Assembly: GCA_039566865.1 (NCBI GenBank)
Contig: CM076948.1
Location: 21,091,001 to 21,155,000 of the forward strand
Source of the DNA: Aurelia coerulea
Lineage: Eukaryota > Cnidaria > Scyphozoa > Semaeostomeae > Ulmaridae
Direction: 5' to 3'
DNA length: 64,000 nt
A program made the position numbers and the translations under genes. Positions 1 through 12,192 of the stretch are shown here, piece after piece. Below the pieces are notes generated by a model. The model saw nothing but the letters and a program-made list of their open reading frames with translations, had not been told where the DNA came from and searched no databases. Within the stretch, counting starts at the first letter, position 1; each line of letters opens with the position of its first letter.

Positions 1-1690
1 TGACAGAATGATTGTGTTCCCCTTGCTTTTAGCAATTCTTTCGCACGGTTTCTTGCTGGGATCATTTTGCTAAGATATGATATGAAGTTTTTCAGGTTTC
101 CTTTGGATTTCTAGCACCTTGAATGCCTCGCCAAACTCAAAACGTTTAGCACGTAGTCATCAAATGCTCGTTTAACTAACGGAGGGGGATTTCACTCTTT
201 CGAAACAGCATGCAAGATTTTTCGGAAAAAAGGATTTTTGATGGGTTTTTCTTGAAAACAAACTGGCTTGCCGAAAGTGTACGAGATTTTTGGGAGCGAA
301 ATGCCCCTTTGAGACAAACAGTTTCAAGTTGTAAATTGATCAACAGTTCTGGCGCCTCTGAGCACCGTTGCCGTTGTGGTACATCATGATAGCGATTTTA
401 TCTTGGGGGCTGGGGCAATATGCTTTTTCTGAATGGTGATCAACAAGTCATCAACAATTCTGCAACAGCTCTTTCAAGAACAAGATTCCATGCTCAAAAC
501 GAAATGTCATGGAAAACCACGAAGGAACCATATACAGTTTTAAAATCTAAATAACGAGCCCCTGCTGTAACTTTTGTGGTTCCTTTTGAATTTAATTGCT
601 CCAAGATTGAACTATATCGAGCTTTAGGCAAGAGGGTGCATAGACCGTAGGAATACATTACGCTTGGTATTCTCGATTTATTTATAATTTAATTGAAATA
701 ATAATGTAATCGTTTTCGTTGAATTGGAGAATGTCTGTCTTCTTTCACTTAATCTGTTTTGACAACAATGAGCTGTTCCAGCATTATATTACATTTAGAA
801 GGCTATTAAGTGCCCTAAACAACGATAAAACACTTTTTGGATCGCACGCCATCGCACGCCTAAAATATTTAAGGCATGCGAATGGCAGCACGCCACCAAA
901 TTTCATATTACCAGGACTGCAGACAAAATAAAAGAAATTAAAAAAAAATGAAAAGTTTCTTGCTTCCAACAAAAAACAATATTGAAAAGAAGCACCTGCT
1001 CTGCCTCTCATATTGATCTGCTTCCTTTTTCCTCCTTGCATTTCCCTAAAGACCTAATTTGGCAAAATGAATGAATGCAAGTTGGACTTTCAGAAAACCA
1101 CTATCTCATTCATGTCAGCCCTTTGTTCAAGAGAAAATTACATTTGTTGAACAGTAGCCTTGTTTTCAAACGCTCTATGTAATGACTCATGGTATGTTAA
1201 GATCAGAGTGTAAGTCATTATCGTCTAGTCCAGCAAATGCTGATACCTTTTTGTGACTCACTCAGTAGTTAAGCAGGCAACAAATTTAAAAGCAAATTCT
1301 TGTTTTCTGCAGCATTATTGTGGTGGTGATAATGATAAAATTGATGTTTTGGTGTTTATATCTTTGTTTGAAAAATCGAAGACTGAGAAGAATGAGAGAG
1401 CAGCGAAATGTACCTGATAATGCCACGGTAAGATTTATATTAAGAACAAAGAGTTGTGAGGTAGTCGAATTTGGATCAACAGATTAAGGTTTTAGTGTGT
1501 GAAAATGTTAAGGAAAATTTTTGTCCTAAAAAAGAACTCTTCCGGACTTTGCAGTGCAAATATAAATGTTTTACTTGAAGTTTCATTTTCAGCTCCGTGT
1601 GATTTTAAATTCCATAACATACAATTTGGAATTGCTGAATATACAACAAGTAAAGTATTCTACCCTACGAGGATACACTGCAAGAAAATA
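1..1690. other. No gene recognised
   Basis: AT-rich non-coding DNA with only short open frames that show no domain or splice logic. Probably an intron or upstream flank of the gene whose last exon is at 12193. I see no structured repeat here. Confidence 0.4.
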
Positions 1691-2447
1691 CCAGGTGTCC
1701 CAAAAAACTGTATACAAGTTTGAAAAATTCTGACGCCGACAGTTTAAACCTAATTACCAAAAGCATATTGTTTGTTGACCTTCATTGGCTAAGCAGAATT
1801 TTGATATTTTTCTGACCACTGTGGGAAACTTGGTTGTAGAGCTATAAATCGGCAAACCCAGAATTTACTCTTAGGCCCAAACCAGAGCAGCCATTGTTAG
1901 ACCACGTAGTCAAGAAACCCTAAGCATAGTAACATGTGATATTCTCGGGACCTGCTGATTTGAATTGAACTAATTAACAAAACTAAATTAAAGATCCTGG
2001 ATAAATTGTATCACCGTTTGTTATTGGTCAAGGGACCTTTAGTAAAATGAACCGATTATTCTTAAGATTACAAATTTGATGTAAAGTAAAGTAAAATAAG
2101 TCCCTTGATTAATGATAACGTAATATGATGGTCCGTTGAGAACGTTTTCTTATCGGGTTCTAACAATCAGAATCCCGAAACATATCAGCGTTGGATGTCG
2201 AGGACCAACATGCTTCTGTCATCCCAAGAATTGTTAGATCTTTTCTACTGGTAGCTCTGGTTTGGGCCTGAGAAGAAATTTTACACTTGCTGATTTATTG
2301 CTCTGCAACCAAGTTACCGAAAATCACGAGAAAAATACCAAAATACAATTCAGCCATTGAAGGTTAACATAAAAATAGTTGGCATTTTTGCGAAACTCTA
2401 GGCATTAGCATTTTTCAAACTTGTATACAGTTTTTTGGGACACCTGG
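1691..2447. mobile_element. Palindromic TA-flanked MITE (Tc1/mariner-type)
   Basis: The ends are CCAGGTGTCCCAAAAAACTG and its inverted copy, flanked on both sides by TA. The similarity continues inward as a long imperfect inverted repeat: GGCCCAAACCAGAGC appears near 1874 and again inverted near 2257. There is no transposase reading frame, so it would be non-autonomous. The TA target duplication points to the Tc1/mariner superfamily by family knowledge. The end sequence resembles those of the elements at 11290 and 14907. Confidence 0.8.
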
Positions 2448-2504
2448 TATCAAAGAAAACTAATGCATTGTTATAGCCTCACTACATAAGGACCCTCAAC
2501 TTAC

Positions 2505-2920
2505 GCTCATCTAATTGAAGTGAATTAATGTTGTTGTTGTCGCTCCAGTCAAGGGCCTTATGGACTAACTCTTCTCAAAACGGCAAAAAAATTCTCGCCA
2601 GGAACAAATTTGTTCCTGGACCAATCAGGATGCAAAACTTGAAATAACTTGATGGGATTGGCTGATTCTTCTTCAATTCAAACTTCCCGCCAAAGGCAAA
2701 CAAACGAATTCGAACAACGCGTTCGACTGAACTGCTCCAACGATCAAAATCTCAAAGTAGCGAACGAATTTACGAGATCTTTTGCGTCCCCAAACAACGA
2801 AAATGGCACTTATAGGTAGGATTTTTTTGCTTTAATAGCTTGAAGAAACATTCATCTAAGTACTGATAGCTTGTTTTGCAGTGTAGCACTTCAGGAAAAC
2901 CACTTTTTGCGGCGATTTAG
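2505..2920 (+). repeat. Dispersed repeat, partner of the inverted copy at 16690-17095
   Basis: About 400 bp that recurs in reverse complement near 16690-17095. Shared landmarks include the GTTGTTGTTGTCGCTCC block, ACAAATTTGTTC, a CAATCCCATCAAGTTATTTCAA-like stretch and the TTTAATAGCTTGAAGAAACATTC stretch (all imperfect between copies). No coding potential. The superfamily is not determined. Confidence 0.7.
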
Positions 2921-3897
2921 GGTCGGTGGTTTCAAGAAAAAATAGCAGATGATTTAGGCCATGTCCGTTTCTGGAAGCGTAAGTCCATGAGTCGTAGTTA
3001 TAGCGTCCATCAGCCTATCAATAGCGATAACCTACGAACATATAATCAGTCTAGCATTGTTACATCAATTAGTACAATATTCAAAAATAAACGGAGAAAA
3101 AGATAGATTCTCTCAATAGGTACACTAATCGAGGAGAGAACCTCCTGTCCTAACAAATGAGTTACATGGCAGAATATCGGTAAAAACGCATTGCAATTGC
3201 GTAGATGCAAAATGTGATTTTCAACAAGGCAATGAAAAATAGGTACACATGTTGCATTAGAAACGGGAGCATGTGATTTCCCTTTAGAATTTGTTTTAAG
3301 TTTCGTTTGCATATAGATCTTTTCCAGGTACAATTGGATTTCCAAAGTTATGTAGTTTATTTCTAAAATGTAAATGACAAACCTCCGCTATTTTTGCCTT
3401 GCCCCGAGTATTATATTCCTTGCAGTACGAAAGTATGGGATACATAATAGATTTCCCCTGTCAGTAAGATAAGGATAAAATCAATACCATTTGCCGCATA
3501 TGTTGGATGGTCTTGGTGAGAGATTGATCAAGAACTCTACCAAAGCATTTTATTAATTTACATAGTTTTCATATTCACGGTAAAAACATGGATTTGTTCC
3601 CTTATCAGTTTACCAACAGAAAAGTGCAGACGGCTCTGTTGGAGCTTAACAAATTTTCGTTTGTAAGAATTTCCCCAAAGTCATAAGGATTCGCACGATT
3701 TTTCCTGAGAATGTTGGTTTCATTGTTATAGTAGTCAATAACGAATAATACATTTTTCAAGACAGCCATGGGCATTGAGAATCAAAGATAAGTAGGACAG
3801 GGGTCAATGTTCTGTCCTTTGCTTTTTTGGGATAAGTGAAATCTTATGAAATCTGAAAGGAATTCTTCCAAAGCCTAGTAAGTTCAGTTATTAATGA
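2921..3897. other. No gene recognised; short shared repeat near 2970-3030
   Basis: A block around 2970-3030 (CCATGAGTCGTAGTTATAGC and following) recurs inverted around 58785-58850, so it belongs to a dispersed repeat. The rest of the stretch shows no coding or structural signal. Confidence 0.35.
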
Positions 3898-3995
3898 ACT
3901 GTACTGTATCGTACTGTACTCTACTCTACTACTCTCCTATACTCTCCTCTACTCTCATCTCTTATCCTCTTCTCTACTCTACTAATCTAACCTAC
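3898..3995. repeat. Low-complexity (ACTGT)/(CTACT)/(CTCTC) tract
   Basis: Pentamer-like tract moving from ACTGTACTGT to CTACTCTACT and CTCTCCTCTACTCTC. Almost the same order of words occurs at 10787-10937, so the two tracts may derive from one ancestral satellite-like repeat. Confidence 0.7.
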
Positions 3996-4106
3996 ACAAC
4001 GATGAAATTATGAACAAAACAGCTATATGCATACAATTACTGTTAGCTGCTCGAAGGCACACTGTCGTTAGCGCGATTATGACTTGATGCTACGTTAGAA
4101 CCAATA

Positions 4107-4486
4107 CACGTATTTTTTGTATAAGAAACTGCCCATAAGAAACTCAACTCTTAGATCGCAAAAAATTAAGAAATTCCAGTACTGGGAAAATATAAGTTAA
4201 GAAACTATTTATTTTGATAAAGGAAATCCTTAATATATTTTTACTTTACTTTCACTTGTTTCCTGTATCACATTACTCGTAAGGTACTTGAGTGATGTCT
4301 AAAAATATTGGAAAACCTTGTTTTGAAATGTTCAAGAGGGCACAGCAGGGGCACAGCTAGTGAACATGAAGATTGTTGTGGAACCTCTAAGAGACTCGTA
4401 AGAAACTCTGAGTACTCAAAATCTGATAATTTTAAAAAACTTTCAGTACTGGCCCAAATTCTTAGTTTCTTATAAAAAAATACGTG
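4107..4486 (+). mobile_element. AAGAAACT-rich MITE, copy 1
   Basis: TIRs read CACGTATTTTTTGTATAAG at the left and AAAAAAATACGTG at the right, with TA on both flanks. The TATAAGAAACT word is repeated at the ends and AAGAAAxT words recur inside. The inner part (near 4240-4290) matches the copy at 48169-48440 in reverse complement. Non-coding and non-autonomous. Confidence 0.75.
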
Positions 4487-4705
4487 TAGTTAAGGACTAG
4501 GCATTGGAGTAAAGATGTATGATTGTCTCCATGATTGTCACTGCACAGAACATATTAGAGGGCTATCGTAATTGGCAAAGGTTGCTTAATCTCTATACAG
4601 TAGATATGTACCCTCTGGTTGTTTTATTTGTTCAAGCTTCACCACTCAACAATGTGTCTTTGAGTGACCAACTGTCAGCAAGAAACTAAAATATTTACAA
4701 AGTGA

Positions 4706-7700
4706 TTAGTTATTGTCAGATTCGGAACTATCACCGCTAGAATCCATAGCTGAAACTGGTTGGCATGAAATAGCATTTTCAAGAACAACATTTTCATCTG
4801 GGTCAGTGTTCAAAATATCGATCAACTTCATCCTTCTTGGATGTTTTCGCGCAAAACAATCAATGACTTCCTCCACATCAAGATTTATTTCTCTGTGAAC
4901 ATGAAGCATGGCAAGTCCGTTTAGTCTACCTTGGCTCATTGTGTTCCGGAGATAGGTCTTAAGACGACGTAGCACAGAGATAGATCTTTCGCAAGAACAG
5001 GTGGTGACGGGAATAGTCGCAAGAATTTGTAATGCTGTGAACACATTCGGAAAGGCAATTCTGTCTACTTTTGGTAGAAGGGCAGATAAGGTAGCAGGCG
5101 GAGTGCCCTTCTCGTAACGACAATAATCTTCCCACATGTCCAGTTCAGTCTTTATGTACCGTGGTTCAGGAAGATCGTCGGTTATCTCTGCAATATATCT
5201 TTCAAACTTTGGCCTCCAATCTACCTCAGATGTAACTTTGTCAGGAAAAGCGTAAAATCCATTTAAGACAGTCATATTTCGATCTGAAAATCGAGACTGT
5301 ATTTGTGACGTGAGGTGATCTAAGAAAGGGACAGTGACGACTCTTTTGTAGTACTGCGACACTGAATCTGCAGGCGTGTTGTCGCGATTAGCCTGCCTGT
5401 TGGCAGTGCGAGGCCTGGCTGGCTCAACATTTACTGAATCGGCAAGATTCACGGCCAAGTCATGCCATTCTTCATGACGGATGTCAATTTCTGCTCGTAG
5501 TCTTCGTAAAGCGATGTAGAGAAGGGTGACATTCTCATTCGAGGCAACAACATCAAAGGTAGAAGACTGAAGCTGCTTTGTGAGTGGTCTCGTTATTTCA
5601 AGACATTTAGATGTAACTAAAAGGCATACAATAAACTGGAAGCCTAACGTTGCATGGAAAAGCCCACTTGCATAACGCACAGAATCAGAATTCCACTTTC
5701 CTCCGACGTTATTCTTGATGATTTCAAGGCATCTCACGACAGCACAGAAAGTCTGAACAAAAATATCCAACCCATCAATTCTTGCAATCCATCGTGTACG
5801 ACAGACATCAAAAAGATGCGTATGATTTGCATTTGGGAGTAGCTCTTTTATGGTCTTCGTGAGCAAATCAAAACGCTTCGGACTGGAATTGAAAAATAAA
5901 GACACGACCCGAACATGTCCCATCATGTTTCGGATCACCTGGATCTTACATGCAGATGCAACGCATAAATTCAATGCATGCGACCCACAATGGACGTAGG
6001 GAGACTTAGGATATTCCCGTTGTATTCGTGCAGCAGCACCTGCACACTTTCCAGCCATGTTTCCAGCTCCATCATACCCTTGCCCACGACAAAACTCCAT
6101 CTGCAAATTTAAACTCTTTACCCCTTTCAAGATCTTTTTCGAAACTGCCTTTCCAGACACACCCTCATCACAAGCAATAAAACCCATGAATTCTTCACGG
6201 ATTTGGCAACTTTTGTCGACGAAGCGCACAACCAATGGCATCTGCTCTGTGTTGCTGACATCTGCTGCCTCATCTGCCAACACCGAAAAAAACTTCGCTT
6301 CCTTGACCTCATTTGAAAGCTTTTCAGAAATCATTTCATTGCAAATCGCAATAATCTCGTTCTGCGTCGTTTTTGACCTGTACGTTGCAGATTTCGATGC
6401 ATTTTCAAAATGCTCCTTGAAAACAGGATTTTCTCCACAACTGACAAGGAACTTCAAAATTTCTTGCAAATTTCCAGGATTATTTTTGGCGTCATCATAA
6501 TGCCTGGAGTCATCTCTGTGACCACGAAGAGCAATATTTTGTCTGCCACAGAGAATTACAGCCTCGACAATTGGCTTCAATTTAGCTCTGTTCTTCAATA
6601 TTTGAGCATTGGTGGCCTGGTCTAGTAGAATATTGACCGGTACAGTTTTATTCTCCATGGACTGACGAAAATATGCTTCCTTAATGATAGCAGTTTGATG
6701 CACCTGAGATTTAGTGGCATGATCATGGAACTTTCGCAGAGCCTTTGACCAATTCTTGTATGGTGATTTGAACAACTGATCAAGCCTTGCAGAATTGCGA
6801 CTGCTCTCCTCGACACCAAAGAGAACACATGATAGGCAAAACGCACCATCCAAGCATTTCGAGTAAGCAAGCCAGTTGTAAGAAGAAAGCCATTTGTGTT
6901 GAAACTTACGACGATCAGAATTGGGAGGAAACGGAAAAGTTGAGGTTGGCTTCCACACATTCACGAGCAAGCTATATTTCTCTTCCTGACTAAAGCTTTG
7001 CACCTTGGTGTGAAAGTAACCAATATCACTCTCATCTTGTGTAGCAACTGATAGGCCATGCGAAGATGATGTGGGCCGAGTAGGCTCAGAGTTGCACGAT
7101 GTGGGCATTGAATTCGATGGTATGGAAGATGCTGATTGGAAGGAAGAAGTGGTTGCTGATGAAGAAGCTCCGCTATCGAGCACAGGCAAATCGTGACTTT
7201 GCTTTTTCAATGTTAGCATATCTATTATAGATAGCTGCTTTCTTTTCCTGCTCAATGTCGTAGAATGCTTACTGAGCACTGCAAAGGATTCTTCAGTCGT
7301 TGGAACATGGGGACTTGATGCAGCACGATCAACAAAGGAAAGATTTGGAAGGAGAGATTTTTTGAAGGACTCTGGGAGGCGAAAGTTTAAGTCATTGGTA
7401 GACATCAATGGAACAAAGTGATTCCTTTCTATTAGTCTTCCGGAAGCTACATAGTCTAATGGCACAACTGAACAACAGAACAAATGTATTACTTGATGAA
7501 TAGGTATGGATGAATCTCGTGGAGTCACAGAGCAGTTGAACAAGGACTCGGGGAGCGCTTCAGACCTATTTTCTCTGCTTTCTACCGGGTAGTAAGATTC
7601 GATCTGCACTTGCAACGAACTAGATAGAGCAAGAATACAAAGAAATGAGGAATGCGAGAAGTTTGCAGAAACAACAGCAGCTTCCGCTAATACAGTAGCA

Positions 7701-7943
7701 TCTCTGCTTTCCTTCAGGAATGAATTATATGCTTGTTGGGAAATGGCACGTGAAAAGACAGCATTTTCGTCCACTGGTTCTCCATCTTTAGAATGACCAA
7801 AGAGAAGAGGGTGGTTGGCATAGAAGGAGGCATGTAGAAACAATTCAATACTTGTGAGGCATCTTAAATATTCTGTAAGGCATTCATCACCAATAAGGGC
7901 TATGGAGCAAGCATTGAAGAGACTGCTGCCATTCTCTGTTGTG
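4706..7943 (-). CDS. hAT-type transposase with N-terminal OTU-like domain
   Basis: One long open exon of about 1,079 codons. No ATG opens it: the frame continues past a TTG at 7843 to a plausible splice acceptor at 7945-7944, so an upstream exon is expected. The first ~180 residues look like an OTU-type fold: an NGSSLFNA motif where OTU proteases have DGNCLF, then an ILALSS-type strand, then RNHFVPLM near residue 145 (numbered from the TTG). There follow a basic KRKQLSIIDML motif (~205), a TTF-type zinc finger (CLDGAFCLSCVLF, ~330), a DUF4371-like RNase H fold with D in VLADEA (~525) and D in GYDGAGNM (~589), the CRTRW motif (~680), and a C-terminal hAT dimerisation region with E in CERSIS (~950) and TYLRNTMSQGRLNGLAML. 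The acidic triad is intact. It lies antisense to the surrounding host gene. Related proteins are often annotated ZMYM1-like or 52 kDa repressor-like. I could not find its terminal repeats, so it may be a transposon or a domesticated gene. Confidence 0.85.
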
Positions 7944-8905
7944 CTGAAGAATAATGAAAATAGATGTAATCGATGATGTTACACAGCTTTGGAACTTTTA
8001 TCGAGAAGGAAGCAATGAATCTTTGAATGGATGGAAACTAATCCCAACATGATGGGCAATTTTGCAACAATTGAAACCCAGCTTCTCGCCGTTAAAAATC
8101 ATAGACAAATTTCTCATAAACAAGAAAATTCCCATCACCCCTGACAAAAGACATTTAGCCACAAACAAAAATCATATATCCCAGACATTCTACGTGTATA
8201 GGATGTGAGAGTACAAGCTAAAATCATGGGATGATAAGTGACATCTTGTCATTTTTTACCAAACCTCAACTAGTCATTCAAGCACCCTTCAAAGCTGACC
8301 GAAAATTATTGCTTGCAGATTGACAATTTTCTATAAAATCTTTTCAACAAGGGAGCACTGGCAGGTATTGTGAGGAGGACAGTCAGTCTAGCAGTTCATG
8401 TCATCAACTCTCCCTTCTCATTATTTTGCATTTTTTTGTGAAATCGAAGGGTTTATTGTAATTTGGGAGCGTTTTCGCCTAATGCAAAAATGTGAAAAAA
8501 TTCGCAAATTACAAGGAGGTCATGGTAATTTATGATTTGTGAAAAATCAAAAAATTTTCAGTAACACTCTTTGAAACACCATAAACTCAAAGGAATTTGT
8601 GTTTGTGGGCCATTTGGATATATTTCGCAAGTTACGAAAAGCCCGTGGTATTTTGTGATTTGTTAGAAAAAATTTTGATTGCCTGATTTTGAGAACATGC
8701 TGAGGTTTATACTAAGCGTAGATTTGTCTCCAAAGACAATCATTACTGCAGAAGCCTTCTTGTTCTACTAACTTTAAAGAATTAATTGACTATATCTTGG
8801 ATGTTGATCAGGATCAGAACTAGCCTCATAACCAAACCCGATTTCATTTGAAATCGGGTCTGGTTATTAGATCTGAACGGATTTATGCCGTTTTGGACAT
8901 GGCAG
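7944..8905. other. No gene recognised; probable 5' part of the hAT gene
   Basis: Upstream of the acceptor of the transposase exon on the minus strand. The N-terminal coding exon should lie here or further right, but I could not assign one. Sequence is AT-rich with no clear repeat. Confidence 0.3.
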
Positions 8906-9236
8906 CACAGGTAACGGGGAAAAATTTGTATAAAAGTAGCAAGTACCTCTATCTAAAAATTTGTATGAAAGTAACAAGTACCTGCATCTTTACTTCAGTG
9001 TTTACCAAATTTGCTAATTTTGTCTAGATTCGTTTAGGCCAGGCCAACCACGACAATGTTTGTGATACAAACAGTTCCGGTTTCTTGTAGTGGAAACCGG
9101 AACTGTTTGTATCACAAACATTGTCGTGGTTGGCCTGGCCTAAACGAATCTAGACAAAATTAGCAAATTTGGTAAACACTGAAGTAAAGATGGAGGTACT
9201 TGTTACTTTCATACAAATTTTTCCCCGTTACCTGTG
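8906..9236. mobile_element. Near-perfect foldback element with 7-bp direct repeats
   Basis: The two arms (8906-9083 and 9094-9236) are almost perfect reverse complements around a 10-nt loop, with ends CACAGGTAACGGGG / CCCCGTTACCTGTG. The left arm carries a short internal duplication of the GTATGAAAGTAACAAGTACC segment. The 7-mer ATGGCAG flanks both sides (8899-8905 and 9237-9243), as expected for a target-site duplication. No coding sequence. The high arm identity implies recent origin or gene conversion. A 7-bp duplication does not point clearly to one superfamily (P-like or hAT-like are possible). Confidence 0.8.
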
Positions 9237-9243
9237 ATGGCAG

Positions 9244-9845
9244 CAGCAAAGTTTACAATTTTGAATATCTATCTTGTACATTTGGAAATTTTATAATCTT
9301 GAAAATTCTTGCAAATTACTACTCTCCTGTGCAGAGGCACCTTTCCGTCATTTGCTTTGCAAAGGCTTCGCAAAGAAGAGTAGCATATTACAGCAAGCCG
9401 AATCAAAGGGCAAACATTCCACCTTTGACCTTTGACCACTAATTGAAATCAAATGACTCTTGTGGCCATGCTGTTATGTATTGTTTGTTCATTTCACATT
9501 TCGAATCAAAAGTTTCAATCACCTGTGAAAGTGGTTTTGTGATCATAGCTGGAATCAGACAAATACATTTTCCACAAAACAACGGAAGGCTTTTTGCCAT
9601 TGCCTTTGACCTTTCATCCCTGCAAACAGTCTATCGTCTGGAGGTCAAATCAATAACAATTTCTGCGAGGGACATTTCACTGCCAAAAACTCTCGTTCAT
9701 CTTTGGCTAAAATTATTTTGTTTCCAAGAAAAATCTATCAAAAGTAAATCCGTAAAAATCCTTTTGTTGATTTGTTCTCTTCTGACAAAATCTGCTACGC
9801 TTTTCGAATGAGTGAAATGCCCCTCGAATTTCTGATTCAACTCAA
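9244..9845. other. No gene recognised
   Basis: Contains open frames on the plus strand (9200-9442, 9443-9811) without recognisable domains or matching splice sites. I treat them as chance. Confidence 0.3.
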
Positions 9846-10199
9846 TCAGAACTGCGGCTTTCGGTGCAAGTAAGAATCATATAAAGTATTTAGAATTTTA
9901 GCCAAAAAGGCTTGTTTATGCAGTGCATACCTGACTGGGAGAAATTCTCCCGCTCTTGTCCTCTGTTCGGCCGGGAACTGAAAGCGAGAAGCTTCGCAGA
10001 TTGTCAGGCCTAAATCTTTCAGCTTCGTGAAAGCTTCCTTCTTTTTCTCTTTCTTATCTTCTCTGTTGTTGAACAAAATTCGTACTCTTTTCAAACATAC
10101 CTCTTGCAGAGCAATAGCTCTACGTTTCTTCTCATCCCAAGGTATGAGAATGTTTGTCAGTAGAATTTCTAGCGCGGCAAGAACGTCATCATCGTCCAT
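9846..10199 (-). CDS. Unrecognised 117-aa reading frame
   Basis: ATG-initiated frame, acidic at the N-terminus (MDDDDVLAALEILL) then strongly charged (EDKKEKKKEAFTKLKDLGL), ending in HRKPQF. The composition is protein-like and the start is a real ATG, but I recognise no family. The acidic, leucine-rich start recalls the N-termini of PIF/Harbinger transposase-like proteins; that is only an impression. It could equally be a fragment of a decayed transposon or a chance frame. Confidence 0.25.
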   Translation of the reverse strand: MDDDDVLAALEILLTNILIPWDEKKRRAIALQEVCLKRVRILFNNREDKKEKKKEAFTKLKDLGLTICEASRFQFPAEQRTRAGEFLPVRYALHKQAFLAKILNTLYDSYLHRKPQF

Positions 10200-10739
10200 T
10201 GCCCGACTTTCAATGGAATCATTTGGTTTGGGTTGGGTCCATCAAAGGATATTCTTGATCAACGCTATAACTCTTTGATAAAGCCGAGCACCCCTCAAAC
10301 ACAATTTTGATTGGTTCAGCCTAGGAAATTTGAATCTCGGATGCTCCCGCTAAAACTGAGCATCCATCAATCTATGATGCTATTGGCCAAGCATCTGATC
10401 ATGTGAACTGTCGGATGCTCAGCGCGATAGGGAACGTGCGCTGAGATAAACTGTGGACCACTCTGCAATGAAATACGGACTCACAGAATGTATAACAAAT
10501 CCATTGCGATGTTGAGATTATGTTGTTGTTGTGTTTTACACATTTTATGGACCAGTTCACAGAACTGAAACAAAGCCTGTTTTGGAGCCGCTGAAGTTTC
10601 AATCCAAAATATGTGATGGGAGGGGGGGGGGGGGGGGTGGTACAAGAGTCGCCTTATCACTTGATGTCTCCATATAGTTGTAATTTTCAGTGCTTCATCT
10701 ACTAAATCAACTAATTATGTAAAATGCATATCTTTGGAT

Positions 10740-10786
10740 TTTTGAGGGGTGCTCAAGCACCCGTAGCGCCCCCCTAGATCCGCCCC
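10740..10786 (-). mobile_element. Solitary hAT-like end fragment
   Basis: Read in reverse, the block ends CAGGGGCGGATCTAGGGGGG, a typical hAT-type terminus, followed by GGGTGCTTGAGCACCC. A similar hairpin block is at 21894-21945. No second end was found nearby, so it is a relic. A poly-G run at about 10622-10637 lies upstream. Confidence 0.4.
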
Positions 10787-10937
10787 TGCTCTACTCTCCT
10801 CTACTCTCCTCTCCTCTCCTCTACTCTCATCTCTTATCCTCTCCTCTACTCTACTGCACTGCACTGCACTGCACTGCACTGCACTGCACTGCACTGCACT
10901 GCACTGCACTGCACTGCACTGCACTGCACTGTACTGT
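10787..10937. repeat. Microsatellite (ACTGC)n preceded by CTCTC/CTACT words
   Basis: CT-rich words pass into about 15 uninterrupted ACTGC units (10854-10930), then ACTGTACTGTAC. On the minus strand this produces an artefactual reading frame of CSAVQ repeats. Same word order as 3898-3995. Confidence 0.9.
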
Positions 10938-11289
10938 ACAACTACAGCAAAATCGCAAACGTCTCTCGGATAATTAACCATGATATGTTCGGAACAAGCC
11001 GTACCTTCGTGTTCCTTGAAGACAATTTGGGCAAGATTCATTTGAGGTCCATCGTACCGCATCAGTGTCATGGCAAGGTCATAGATTTTGGTACATGTTA
11101 AAATCGAAAACTTTTGGAAGATGAAACTTTTGGACAAAAAATTGGAAATCTGGTGATGTCCGAAAGTTTCTACGTCCACAAGTTTTAATTTTTTTGCAAA
11201 TAGAAAAGAAGCACGAATCTCTCCCATGCCAGTGTTAAAAATGGAAATGCTATCGAATTGAGTTCCAAATTGAGTTTCCACATTGTGTA

Positions 11290-11850
11290 GGATGTCAAAA
11301 ACACATGTGTGCCATTTGAACGGTTACTGTGGAGCAGCAATGAATCAGATTTTGCCGCTTTTGATATTTGTCAGTAGAAGAGATTTCAACTTGAGACCTT
11401 GATTTCAACTTGAGACCTTGATTTCGTAAATCTGATAAGTACTGGGTGAGTTGATAAAACCCATTCCCGTTTGAAAGGCCATGGCTCCCTGGATATCCAG
11501 TCGATGATATTGGCAGATAAGTAATCTAATGGAAGACATGTTCAAGTCTACTTTGATGTACCTGACGGAAATCGGCCACTCGGTTCTGAAGTTATGACTT
11601 CAAGAAAACCTTCAAAACGCACCTAAAATCATGAACAAATGTTGCCAATATTTCTGCGGTTTGAGGCAACCAGTAATTTCGATTTTCTTGCTCCATATAT
11701 CAGCAACTTTTTGTCAGATTTAGTTAAACTTGGTACCAAACTGTAAGTTGAAGTCTCTTCTGCTCTCAAATCTGAAAAAGAGGAAAAGTGGATTCATCGC
11801 TCCTTCATAGCAGCTGCTCAAAAAGTGCGCATGGCTTTTGGGACACCCTG
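11290..11850. mobile_element. Palindromic TA-flanked MITE (Tc1/mariner-type)
   Basis: Right end GGGACACCCTG then TA; left end TA then GGATGTCAAAAA. The arms remain similar inward (GAAGAGATTTCAACTTGA on the left and its counterpart near 11746 on the right). Non-coding. The termini relate it to the elements at 1691 and 14907. A 22-bp segment, CTTGATTTCAACTTGAGAC and neighbours, is duplicated in tandem near 11390-11424. Confidence 0.7.
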
Positions 11851-11852
11851 TA

Positions 11853-12192
11853 GTTGTCAATAACAATGTTTTGAGTCGATAGAGGCGCCGCTTCTTTTCG
11901 TCTACAATCTTAAAAACGGCTTCAGGAACTTTTTCCTTTGTCGACTAATACTGTTGTTTAAATACTTTTGATACATCTATATGGTTAGTTCTTAAAATGC
12001 AAATGATTAATTAACGTGAAATTACAACTAGTTTTAACATATATTTTGGTATCATGCAAAAATTGTTCCTCTGAAAGTTTTTGTTCGAACTTCTAAAAAA
12101 GGGATCTGAATTCTTTTATCCGACGTTATTTTTCCGAAATTTTTCTGTCAGATAGTTTTCGATGATAATGCACCACTTTTGTTCTATTACAG
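11853..12192. other. Intron 3' end
   Basis: AT-rich sequence ending in a TTTTGTTCTATTACAG acceptor directly before the exon at 12193. Nothing else seen. Confidence 0.5.

Noticed and set aside
10715..11281. 188-codon minus-strand frame with repeated CSAVQ peptides
   Set aside because: The repeat is the translation of the (ACTGC)n microsatellite, and the rest overlaps a low-complexity tract. No splice or start support.
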